Source: Pollutimonas bauzanensis
GTDB lineage: Bacteria > Pseudomonadota > Gammaproteobacteria > Burkholderiales > Burkholderiaceae_B
Assembly (NCBI RefSeq): GCF_900129885.1
Contig: NZ_FQXE01000014.1
Location: forward strand, 81,943-145,942
DNA length: 64,000 nucleotides
Reading direction: 5' to 3'
Shown here: positions 1 through 6,358 of the stretch, in pieces
Numbering within the stretch: position 1 is the first letter of the stretch
Layout of the letters: every line of letters starts with the position of its first letter
Position numbers and translations under genes: made by a program
Notes under the pieces: model-generated
What the model saw: only the letters and a program-made list of their open reading frames with translations
Databases searched by the model: none
What the model was told of the DNA's origin: nothing

Positions 1-37
1 TATCTTGGCAGCCTGTCAGCACCGGTTTATCTGTCTA

Positions 38-1204
38 TCAGTAGCGGTCGAAAATATCGCCATTCAGCAAAATGGAGCGATCGATGTTGTGGATGTCGGT
101 GTGGCCGCAAAACCCCATGGTGATGTCCAGTTCGTTGGCAATGACCTGGAGGCAGCGCGACACGCCGGCTTCGCCCATGGCGCCCAGCGAATACAGGAAT
201 GGGCGGCCTATCATGGTGCCTTTGGCGCCCAGCGCTATGGCCTTGAGCACGTCCTGGCCGGAGCGGATGCCGCCGTCCATCCACACTTCGATTTCCTTGC
301 CCACGGCATGGGCGATGTTGGGCAGGGCGGAAATCGAGGAGGGGGCGCCGTCCAGCTGGCGCCCGCCATGGTTGGATACGATCAGGGCGTCGGCGCCGCT
401 TTCGACCGCCAGGCGCGCGTCCTCGGCGTCCATGATGCCCTTGAGTATCAGCTTGCCGCCCCAGCGTTTCTTGATCCATTCGATATCTTTCCAGCTCAGG
501 GCGGGGTCGAACTGTTCGGCGGTCCACGAAGACAGGGAGGACAGATCGCCCACGCCTTTGGCATGGCCCACGATATTGCCGAAGGTCCGGCGCTTGGTGC
601 CCAGCATGCTCATGCACCAGCGCGGCTTGGTCACCAGGTTGACCAGGTTGGCCAGCGTCGGACGCGGCGGCGTGGACAAACCGTTCTTGATGTCTTTGTG
701 GCGCTGGCCCAGCACTTGCAGGTCCAGCGTCAGCACCAGGGCCGAACAATTGGCCGCTTTGGCGCGGTCGATCAGGCGCTCGATGAAGTCGCGGTCGCGC
801 ATCACATAGAGCTGGAACCAGAAGGGCTTGTGCGTATGGGCCGCGACGTCCTCGATCGAGCAGATGCTCATGGTCGACAGCGTAAACGGAATGCCGAATT
901 TCTCGGCTGCCCTGGCGCCGAGGATCTCGCCGTCCGCGTGCTGCATGCCGGTCAGGCCCGTAGGCGCGATGGCCACGGGCATGGCGACGTCTATGCCTAT
1001 CATCGAACTGCGGTAAGTGCGCTTTTCGATGTCGACGGCGACCCGCTGGCGGAATTTCAGTTTATGGAAATCACTTTCGTTCGAGCGATACGTGCCTTCG
1101 GTCCAGGAACCGGAATCTGCATAGTCATAAAACATCCTGGGCACCCGGCGCTCGGCCAGCCGGCGGAAATCTTCCACGCAGGTAATTTGGGATGGGGTGG
1201 ACAA
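38..1204 (-). CDS. lldD: FMN-dependent L-lactate dehydrogenase
   Basis: Family 2-hydroxy-acid dehydrogenase that oxidises L-lactate to pyruvate with FMN and passes electrons to the respiratory chain at the inner membrane. The 388-residue length is normal for the family. Visible motifs are the substrate/FMN stretch FQLYVMRDR near residue 130, the FMN-contacting Lys in LILKGIM near 255, and the active-site block SNHGGRQLDG at about 277-286, which carries the catalytic His and the substrate-binding Arg. The C-terminal phosphate-binding strands MDGGIRSG and MIGRP are present. It lies 146 bases downstream of the phosphoribosyltransferase-HAD gene on the same strand; no lactate permease or regulator is adjacent. 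A related enzyme such as (S)-mandelate or glycolate oxidase is possible, but L-lactate is the best call. Confidence 0.9.
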   Translation of the reverse strand: MSTPSQITCVEDFRRLAERRVPRMFYDYADSGSWTEGTYRSNESDFHKLKFRQRVAVDIEKRTYRSSMIGIDVAMPVAIAPTGLTGMQHADGEILGARAAEKFGIPFTLSTMSICSIEDVAAHTHKPFWFQLYVMRDRDFIERLIDRAKAANCSALVLTLDLQVLGQRHKDIKNGLSTPPRPTLANLVNLVTKPRWCMSMLGTKRRTFGNIVGHAKGVGDLSSLSSWTAEQFDPALSWKDIEWIKKRWGGKLILKGIMDAEDARLAVESGADALIVSNHGGRQLDGAPSSISALPNIAHAVGKEIEVWMDGGIRSGQDVLKAIALGAKGTMIGRPFLYSLGAMGEAGVSRCLQVIANELDITMGFCGHTDIHNIDRSILLNGDIFDRY

Positions 1205-1350
1205 GAAACATCTCCTTGATTATTGGTATGGCGCCGGGCGGATCCGGCCTTTTTTTGCGAATAACGCATCTTAACCAAAATTTTCCCGCCGATGACGGGC
1301 TTGCGGTATGCGCCGCGCCGTGATGAAGCATGGCGCGCCCGGCGCTTTTG

Positions 1351-2280
1351 TCATGTTATATGAAGGTGTTCGACCTCGTTGGCATAGACCATGAGCGCCT
1401 TGCGGCCATTCCACCACAGCACGCGCGCCACTTTGGCGCGGCAGGCGATTTCGAGCGCCTGGGCCGGGTCGCTTTCAATGAAGTGGGTGTGGCAGCGGGC
1501 CAGGAGGGCCTGCGCTTTATGCTCGGCGGTCTGGTCGGCGGCGTGGCGCGCTTCGTCGCGCATGACCAGGGGGCCGTGAAAGCCATGCTGATCCAGCCAG
1601 GTTTGCGTGCGCCGGCGATCCTGCTCGGGGCGGCCCGTAATGATGGTGACGCGGCTCAAATCGACTTGGGGCAGGACTTCATTGGGCCGCAGCAGGTCGC
1701 GGCGGGCCAGGGTTTCATGCAGCGCCCGGGCGTACTGCTCTTCCGGCAGGTCCATGAGCAGCACGCCATCCAGGTCTATCGCCCATGAGGCATATTCGTG
1801 TTCGGGCCGGTTCGGGCGGTTCAAGGTGGCGTCGAACGCCGGCGTGATGGACTCCCTTTCCCAGGGAAACCAGGCCCTGAAGCCTGCCGGGATGGCGATG
1901 CCGTAATCCGGCTTGACGCGCGACTCCGCATCGTAGGCCAGGGTGAAAACGCTGAGCTCATGCCCCAGGCCGCGCAGGAAGCCCATGCTGTCCGACAGGG
2001 TGGTGCCGCGCCCGGCCACGTCTTCGGCCAGGAGTATCCGGCACGGCCTGGCAGGGCGGCCGACCGTATGCCAGGATACGGTCCGATCCGGCCTTGAATA
2101 GGCCAGCGCATACAGGGGCAGGCTCAGGCTGGTGGAGGCCATCACCCCGGGCACCAGGCCGCCGCGGGCAATGGCCACCACGGCGTCGAAATCCATCTGC
2201 CGCCAGTCGGGAACGAAACCCGAAATGACACTTTCGATGCGGGAATAATCATAAGAAAAGGCGGCGCGGGCGGTGCTCAT
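1351..2280 (-). CDS. Phosphoribosyltransferase-HAD hydrolase fusion protein
   Basis: A 309-residue protein with two recognisable halves. Residues about 1-140 are a type I phosphoribosyltransferase: AIARGGLVPG near 36-45 and the PRPP loop ILLAEDVAGRGTTL at about 82-95. Residues about 165-309 are a HAD-like phosphohydrolase: motif I AIDLDGV near 167-173, motif II TIITGRP near 212-218, a Lys near 255 and an acidic motif ESD near 269-271. The reading frame runs further upstream into sequence antisense to the tRNA-Arg gene, so I placed the start at the ATG of MSTARAAF, after which homology begins. The substrate is unknown; a role in nucleotide or base salvage or in damage repair of a phosphorylated nucleotide is inference only. 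Confidence 0.8.
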   Translation of the reverse strand: MSTARAAFSYDYSRIESVISGFVPDWRQMDFDAVVAIARGGLVPGVMASTSLSLPLYALAYSRPDRTVSWHTVGRPARPCRILLAEDVAGRGTTLSDSMGFLRGLGHELSVFTLAYDAESRVKPDYGIAIPAGFRAWFPWERESITPAFDATLNRPNRPEHEYASWAIDLDGVLLMDLPEEQYARALHETLARRDLLRPNEVLPQVDLSRVTIITGRPEQDRRRTQTWLDQHGFHGPLVMRDEARHAADQTAEHKAQALLARCHTHFIESDPAQALEIACRAKVARVLWWNGRKALMVYANEVEHLHIT

Positions 2281-2432
2281 GCGTGGTTCCTGTATTGGCC
2301 GCGCGCTGCCGCGGCTGGGCGCGCCGCGCGCAAGGACTCGTTGCGGCAATGGGTGGCACTCCATTTTACGCAGGGCGCGCCGGCTGGCAAGACATGCCAA
2401 ATAATCTATGTTATAGTTACGCCTCTTTCGCA

Positions 2433-2509
2433 GCGGCTGTAGCTCAGTTGGATAGAGTACTTGGCTACGAACCAAGGGGTCGTGGGTTCGAATCCTGCCA
2501 GCCGCGCCA
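2433..2509 (+). tRNA. tRNA-Arg (anticodon ACG)
   Basis: A complete 77-base cloverleaf: acceptor strands GCGGCTG and CAGCCGC pair over seven bases, the D-arm AGCTCAGTTGGATAGAGT is standard, the anticodon stem CTTGG/CCAAG encloses CTACGAA with anticodon ACG, the T-arm contains GGTTCGAATCC, and a discriminator G is followed by an encoded CCA. tRNA-Arg genes are common integration sites for islands, and the DNA immediately downstream here is a patchwork of remnants. Confidence 0.97.
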
Positions 2510-2514
2510 GATTT

Positions 2515-2538
2515 AGGGCCTCCCGCAAGGGAGGCCCT
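2515..2538 (+). terminator. Stem-loop after tRNA-Arg
   Basis: A perfect 10-base-pair stem AGGGCCTCCC/GGGAGGCCCT with a GCAA loop lies 5 bases after the tRNA CCA end. Only a weak T-rich tail follows, so it may serve as a processing or termination signal for the tRNA transcript. It also lies just beyond the stop codon of the antitoxin gene read from the other strand. Confidence 0.6.
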
Positions 2539-2557
2539 ACCTGTTTGCACTATTGAT

Positions 2558-2776
2558 TTAAGTGTGAATGGCGGACTGCGGTTGTAGCTTGATGCCCAGC
2601 GCGCGCATCACTTTGAGGATGGTTCCGAAGCTTGGATTGCCTTCGCCGGAAAGCGCTTTGTAAAGACTTTCCCGGCCAAGGCCTGTCTCCTTGGCAAGCT
2701 GTGTCATTCCCTTGGCGCGAGCAATGTCACCCAGCGCGGCAGCAATTAGCGCCGCATCATCGCCCGCTTCGTCCAT
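2558..2776 (-). CDS. HigA-family addiction module antidote, N-terminally truncated, orphan
   Basis: A 72-residue helix-turn-helix protein from the ATG of MDEAGDDAAL. The core IARAKGMTQLAKETGL, followed by GRESLYKALSGEGNPSF and a hydrophobic VMRALGIKL tail, is the hallmark of the putative addiction-module antidote family related to HigA, which represses its own promoter and neutralises a HigB/RelE toxin. Family members usually carry about 25-30 more residues before this core; the in-frame upstream extension (to an ATG at 2851 or a TTG at 2869) does not resemble that segment. I therefore read the gene as truncated at its 5' end. No RelE/HigB-like toxin gene lies on either side. An AGGGCG ribosome site about 8 bases upstream makes expression from this ATG possible. 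Confidence 0.6.
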   Translation of the reverse strand: MDEAGDDAALIAAALGDIARAKGMTQLAKETGLGRESLYKALSGEGNPSFGTILKVMRALGIKLQPQSAIHT

Positions 2777-2926
2777 GCTTATTTCGCCCTGCATTTGCGG
2801 GGCATTTTTACTCTTTTGCGTTTCTGCGGGCTTGGCCAAGTGGTACGCCATGCGTATTGCCAGCCGCAACGGCTTTCAGGGGCGTGCTATAAGAATGGCT
2901 ATAGCAACTCTGCAGGTCCAGGGAAA

Positions 2927-3163
2927 ATGTCCATTCGAGTATTGAGCCGTTGCGGCTTGTCGCTGTTTCTTGCCGCGCTGGTTTCTGGCTGCTCTTTGAT
3001 CGGCCTCGGGGATTCGGGCCGCAGCAATGAGTGCAAGTGGAACCGCAGCAGCTGCATGTATGAGGGGCGGTATGAGCCGGGTGAAGAGGGCTATGCCGAA
3101 CAGGAAGCGAAAGACCTGAATCGGGCCGCATCCGAAAGGCTGCGCCGCAGCTCTGGCAGGTGA
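2927..3163 (+). CDS. Small putative lipoprotein
   Basis: A 78-residue protein starting MSIRVLSRCGLSLFLAALVSGC: a short basic n-region, a hydrophobic core and a lipobox LVSGC with the acylated Cys at about residue 22. The mature part of under 60 residues is charged and rich in Arg, Glu and Ser with two further Cys residues (NECKWNRSSCMY), which could form a disulphide in the periplasm. The ATG was chosen because the signal sequence begins exactly there; a weak AGGG lies just upstream. No family is recognised. Confidence 0.55.
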   Translation: MSIRVLSRCGLSLFLAALVSGCSLIGLGDSGRSNECKWNRSSCMYEGRYEPGEEGYAEQEAKDLNRAASERLRRSSGR

Positions 3164-3170
3164 CCGCGCG

Positions 3171-3198
3171 CCGGGTTCGAGTCCCGGCATTTCCGTCA
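3171..3198 (+). other. Remnant of a tRNA 3' end (possible tRNA-Ser)
   Basis: A perfect T-arm CCGGG-TTCGAGT-CCCGG is followed by seven bases CATTTCC, then G and TCA, the layout of an acceptor 3' strand plus discriminator and a mutated CCA. TTCCG before CCA is typical of tRNA-Ser. No matching 5' acceptor, D-arm or anticodon arm is found upstream, where the lipoprotein reading frame lies. A T-tailed hairpin follows directly, as after a real tRNA. I interpret it as a tRNA fragment left by integration or deletion. Confidence 0.4.
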
Positions 3199-3200
3199 AC

Positions 3201-3238
3201 AGCCCCGCCTGCCGCACGATCGGCGGGCTATTCTTTTT
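3201..3238 (+). terminator. Rho-independent terminator
   Basis: AGCC(C)CGCC pairs with GGCGGGCT around a 12-base loop and is followed by ATTCTTTTT. It sits directly after the tRNA-like remnant and would end transcription of the small lipoprotein gene. Confidence 0.65.
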
Positions 3239-3245
3239 CCGGAGC

Positions 3246-3303
3246 AAAAAAAGGGCCGGCCAGCGTACCGCGCGGCGCTATTGTTCGGGCCGCCTGACCG
3301 GCC
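3246..3303 (-). terminator. Terminator-like inverted repeat reading leftwards
   Basis: Ten-base arms GGCCGGCCAG and CTGACCGGCC (one mismatch) flank a 30-base loop; read on the minus strand the second arm is followed by seven T residues. This would end a leftward transcript, yet no complete leftward gene ends here. A short leftward open tail stops about 20 bases before it. Confidence 0.4.
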
Positions 3304-3324
3304 GTTGCGCCGCGTCGCCTACTA

Positions 3325-3384
3325 TCAGGCGTTGTACCGGTCGCGCGGCTGCGCCGGCTCGTAGTATCCCGATCCAAACAGCAT
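3325..3384 (-). pseudogene. Possible C-terminal remnant of a leftward gene
   Basis: On the minus strand a frame ending GSGYYEPAQPRDRYNA-stop lies immediately before a leftward terminator-like hairpin. The tail has the composition of a real protein C-terminus rather than of a random GC-rich frame, and it is cut off where the nuclease reading frame begins on the other strand. I recognise no family. It may be the surviving end of a gene broken when the nuclease segment arrived, or a chance open frame. Confidence 0.2.
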
Positions 3385-4303
3385 GACGAGCAAAAAGCAG
3401 CCAGTTCCCCGCAGAAGACGTTCAACTACCCAATCGAGATCAAGGAAGGCGCCCGCCGCCCGACTCCGGCGTTTACTGAAGGCGTTCTGCGCCTCCGCCA
3501 TCACCGCATTCAGCGTTGCCAGCTGCGCCCTGAACCCACAGTGGCGCGACGGAATTTCGCTCGACCCCCTGCTGGCGCAGATCGGGCTGCCCGGCCAGGA
3601 GCAGGCGGCCCCGCAGGCGGTATCGCCGGGCGAACTGGTTCAGACCGACTTCGCCGGGTGCCGGCAGTTTTTCCCTGGAGGACAGCCTCCGGCAGTTCCT
3701 GCCGCGCCAGCGTTGCGCGAGATATGCTTCTCGTCCTTCGCCATCCTGCACAGCGGCCGGACAAAAACGCCTGTGTTTGCCGTTCAGCGGCTGAACCGTC
3801 GAATGCTGGTCCAGGACCTGGGGGTTCAGAGGACGGACAGGTTCTATGCAGAGGCCCGGGTGCCGCAAGCCGAACGCGCGGAATTGGCCGATTACCGGGG
3901 CTCCGGATATTCGCGTGGGCATATGGCGCCGGCGGGCGATATGCGCAGCTCCGAGGCGATGGCGCAAAGCTTCTCGCTGGCCAACATGGTTCCGCAGAAC
4001 CAGGCGCAGAATGCCGGCGCCTGGAGCCGCATTGAGCAGGACACGCGCAAGTATGTGATGCGCGCCGCGGCTGACGTCTATATCTTCACCGGGCCTGTTT
4101 ATGATGCCCGGCCGGAGGTGATTGGGGCGGGCAGGGTGGCGGTCCCGAGCTATCTGTACAAGGTGGTCTATGATGCGGCGACGAGACGGTCGTGGGTGCA
4201 CTGGCAGGAGAACAGCGCGAACACCAAGGCCGGGCCGCCGATCGGCTACGACGAGTTTGTTCGGCGCACTGGGTTGCAGCTATTGCCGATAGCCAGGCAT
4301 TGA
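3383..4303 (+). CDS. DNA/RNA non-specific endonuclease (NucA/NUC1 family), probably exported
   Basis: A 306-residue nuclease of the beta-beta-alpha metal family, which cuts DNA and RNA with a divalent metal and a catalytic His. The signature appears as GYSRGHMAPAGDM at about residues 175-187; the usual first residue of DRGH is Ser here while the catalytic His (about 180) is kept. The metal-ligand region SLANMVPQNQAQNAGAW near 198-214 contains the expected Asn. Residues 1-33 are extremely rich in Arg, Lys and Ser; a hydrophobic stretch and a possible lipobox SVASC near residue 48 follow, suggesting export and perhaps membrane anchoring. It could be a nutritional or anti-DNA enzyme. It stands alone between remnant regions. 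Confidence 0.85.
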   Translation: MTSKKQPVPRRRRSTTQSRSRKAPAARLRRLLKAFCASAITAFSVASCALNPQWRDGISLDPLLAQIGLPGQEQAAPQAVSPGELVQTDFAGCRQFFPGGQPPAVPAAPALREICFSSFAILHSGRTKTPVFAVQRLNRRMLVQDLGVQRTDRFYAEARVPQAERAELADYRGSGYSRGHMAPAGDMRSSEAMAQSFSLANMVPQNQAQNAGAWSRIEQDTRKYVMRAAADVYIFTGPVYDARPEVIGAGRVAVPSYLYKVVYDAATRRSWVHWQENSANTKAGPPIGYDEFVRRTGLQLLPIARH

Positions 4304-4444
4304 TCAGCTGGCGAGCATCGCGGGCAGGCCGGCTTGCTCAAGTGTGCGAACAAGGAAATGTGTGCCATGCTTGCAAGCGACACGGTTCACATTTATAGCT
4401 AAATAGCTAAATTCCATTTGTGTCCACCGGATCCTCGCCAGCTT

Positions 4445-4726
4445 ATGAATATCTCCAACCTTGAACACATCTTTTACGCGCTGCTGATTCAGGCGGCGGT
4501 ATGGCTGCCGACCCGCAGTTGGTGGCTGGGGGCCGCGCTGGCCATAGGCTTGTTCATGGGGCGCGAACATGCCCAGCGCGAGTACAACAACGGCGGCCCG
4601 TCGAAACTCACTCCATGGGAGGCGTTCGATGTCTGGAACTGGAGCCTGGATGCCCAGCTCGATCTGGTTCTGCCTGTGGCGGCTGTAGTGCTTGTCGCCT
4701 GGCTTGCCGGCCATGTGTCGCGATGA
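4445..4726 (+). CDS. Small phage-like membrane protein
   Basis: A 93-residue protein with two predicted membrane segments: residues about 10-40 (ALLIQAAVWLP, LGAALAIGLFMG) and about 70-90 (LDLVLPVAAVVLVAWLAG). Between them lies GREHAQREYNN and a Trp-rich stretch. Small proteins of this layout with a GREHAQAEY-like motif occur in tailed-phage and prophage lysis or packaging regions; that comparison is from memory. The start is the ATG of MNISNLEH; no clear ribosome site is visible. A short GCCC-AA-GGGC hairpin with five T residues follows the stop. I take it as a prophage remnant. Confidence 0.5.
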   Translation: MNISNLEHIFYALLIQAAVWLPTRSWWLGAALAIGLFMGREHAQREYNNGGPSKLTPWEAFDVWNWSLDAQLDLVLPVAAVVLVAWLAGHVSR

Positions 4727-4797
4727 CGGGCAAGAGGCCCAAGGGCTTTTTATCACTCGCCGTGAGCGGGCATTTTTACCTTCACCATGGAAGGCCG

Positions 4798-4914
4798 ATG
4801 ATTGAAATGAAAAACATAGACGCGCTGGCCGTGAAGCTGGCCGAGTCGCCAGAGCGCTGGTACCGCGTCATCCATATTTATCGAAATTACCCGTTTATTC
4901 ATCAATTTAGGTAA
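4798..4914 (+). pseudogene. Truncated small ORF, possible phage-gene 5' fragment
   Basis: An ATG preceded by a strong GGAAGG ribosome site opens a frame of 38 codons beginning MIEMKNIDALAVKLAESPE. The first 24 codons have the GC-rich usage of the region; the last third shifts abruptly to AT-rich DNA and stops inside the inverted repeat that precedes the AAA+ ATPase gene. This suggests a gene cut by the insertion that brought in the ATPase. No family is recognised. Confidence 0.35.
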
Positions 4915-4926
4915 ACTCCACCTAAA
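4906..4926. promoter_or_regulatory. Inverted repeat upstream of AAA+ ATPase gene
   Basis: A perfect 7-base inverted repeat TTTAGGT-(7)-ACCTAAA lies 26 bases before the ATPase start codon in AT-rich DNA. It could be an operator for a repressor bound near the promoter. No regulator is encoded beside it, so the binding protein is unknown. Confidence 0.35.
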
Positions 4927-4952
4927 CAGATAAATCGTCAATTGGAGTGATC

Positions 4953-6140
4953 ATGGATCCGCGAGATAATCCGTTCGTACCAGGCGCCGGTACTCCCCCG
5001 CCGGAGCTGGCTGGCCGTCATGATGTGTTGGAACGTGCAGAAATCGCGCTCACTCGCATTCAACGCGGCAGACCTTCAAAAAGCCTTATCGTAGTGGGTC
5101 TGCGAGGAGTTGGGAAAACGGTGTTGTTGGTTCGTTTTCAAGACCAAGCCGAACGGCAAGGATATCAAGCGACGTTGATTGAGGCGCATGAAGGGAAAAG
5201 CCTTCCTGAGCTTTTAATACCTCCCTTACGGAAAATGCTCTATTCCTTGAGTGTTACCGCTGCCGCAGGAGAGAAGGGCAGGAAGGCCCTTAGAGCGCTG
5301 CGCAGCTTTATCGGGACGGTGAAAGTTTCATATGGTGATTTCGAACTAGGTATCGAGCCCGAGAAGGGTGTGGCCGACAGTGGAGACTTGGAAGTCGATC
5401 TGGGGGATTTGTTCGTTGCCGTAGGAGAAGCGGCAGCCGAGCGCGCCACCGCTGTCGCATTATGCATAGATGAAATGCAATATCTCTCCAGCAAGGAGTT
5501 CAGCGCGCTAATTATGGCGGTTCATAAGGTGTCACAGCGCAACTTGCCGCTAGTCATCGTTGGAGCAGGCTTGCCGCAAATTCTTGGCTTGGCGGGACAA
5601 TCTAAATCATACGCTGAGCGATTATTTGATTATCCCAGCGTGGGGGCGCTTAGTAGTGAGGACGCTAAAGCGGCCCTGGTCGCTCCAGCGGCGGCAACGG
5701 GAGTGGAGTTTGCTTCCGCTGCACTCGATAAGATCGTGTCATTGACCAAGGGCTATCCATATTTTCTTCAGCAATGGGGTTATGAGGTCTGGAATATCGC
5801 GGCGGAATCGCCTATTAGTTTATTGGATGTAGAGGTCGCGACAAACGCCGCGATTCGCGCTTTGGACGAGAGTTTTTTCAGGGTTCGATTCGACCGGTGC
5901 ACGCCTTCGGAAAAACGTTACATGCGTGCCCTCGCTCAACTTGGAGAAGGGTCGAAGCGTTCTGGAGATGTAGCGGAGGCCTTAAACGTCAAAGTCACCA
6001 GCATTGGCCCAACGAGATCCAAACTCATTCTCAAAGGAATGATATACAGCCCCCAGCATGGTGAAACGGCTTTTACTGTCCCATTATTTGACGAATATAT
6101 GCGGCGCGTCATGCCGGGGGAAGACTGGCGCCATGTGTAG
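4953..6140 (+). CDS. AAA+ ATPase with C-terminal winged helix (COG1672/Orc-like)
   Basis: A 395-residue STAND/Orc-type P-loop ATPase. Walker A is GLRGVGKT at about 49-56 and Walker B is ALCIDEMQYL at about 169-178. A sensor-type region (LPLVIVGAGLPQI) follows, and residues about 305-375 look like a winged-helix domain (TPSEKRYMRALAQLG, then SGDVAEALNVKVTS). ATG at 4953 is preferred over the GTG two codons earlier because GGAG then sits 5 bases upstream. The gene is clearly less GC-rich than its neighbours and shows different codon use (GTA, TTA, AAA common), a sign of horizontal transfer. Proteins of this type occur alone or in mobile and defence contexts; no partner gene is present, so its role is unknown. 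Confidence 0.75.
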   Translation: MDPRDNPFVPGAGTPPPELAGRHDVLERAEIALTRIQRGRPSKSLIVVGLRGVGKTVLLVRFQDQAERQGYQATLIEAHEGKSLPELLIPPLRKMLYSLSVTAAAGEKGRKALRALRSFIGTVKVSYGDFELGIEPEKGVADSGDLEVDLGDLFVAVGEAAAERATAVALCIDEMQYLSSKEFSALIMAVHKVSQRNLPLVIVGAGLPQILGLAGQSKSYAERLFDYPSVGALSSEDAKAALVAPAAATGVEFASAALDKIVSLTKGYPYFLQQWGYEVWNIAAESPISLLDVEVATNAAIRALDESFFRVRFDRCTPSEKRYMRALAQLGEGSKRSGDVAEALNVKVTSIGPTRSKLILKGMIYSPQHGETAFTVPLFDEYMRRVMPGEDWRHV

Positions 6141-6358
6141 TTTCTGAAACCCTTCAGAAGCCCAACTCCCCAGGCACGTTCCATGTCTGTACTATTCGCA
6201 GGTTTTTGCCCTAAGCCGTAAGGCCGGTGGCTGCGCGCATTCGCCTTGACTAGACTTTGCTGACGCGAGCCGGTGTTTCATGCCGGGAATCGAAGATCGC
6301 CATGGCGATCCCGCCTGTATCCGCTGGCTTGCGACCGGTTATCGGAGGGGAGGTCGGT

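Noticed and set aside
2281..2550. N-terminal 90-codon extension of the phosphoribosyltransferase-HAD gene
   Set aside because: It reads through the antisense of tRNA-Arg and gives the well-known spurious RIRTHDPLVRSQVLYPTELQ peptide; homology starts at the later ATG.
2558..2869. Complete toxin-antitoxin module next to tRNA-Arg
   Set aside because: Only a shortened antitoxin is present; neither flank encodes a RelE/HigB-like toxin.
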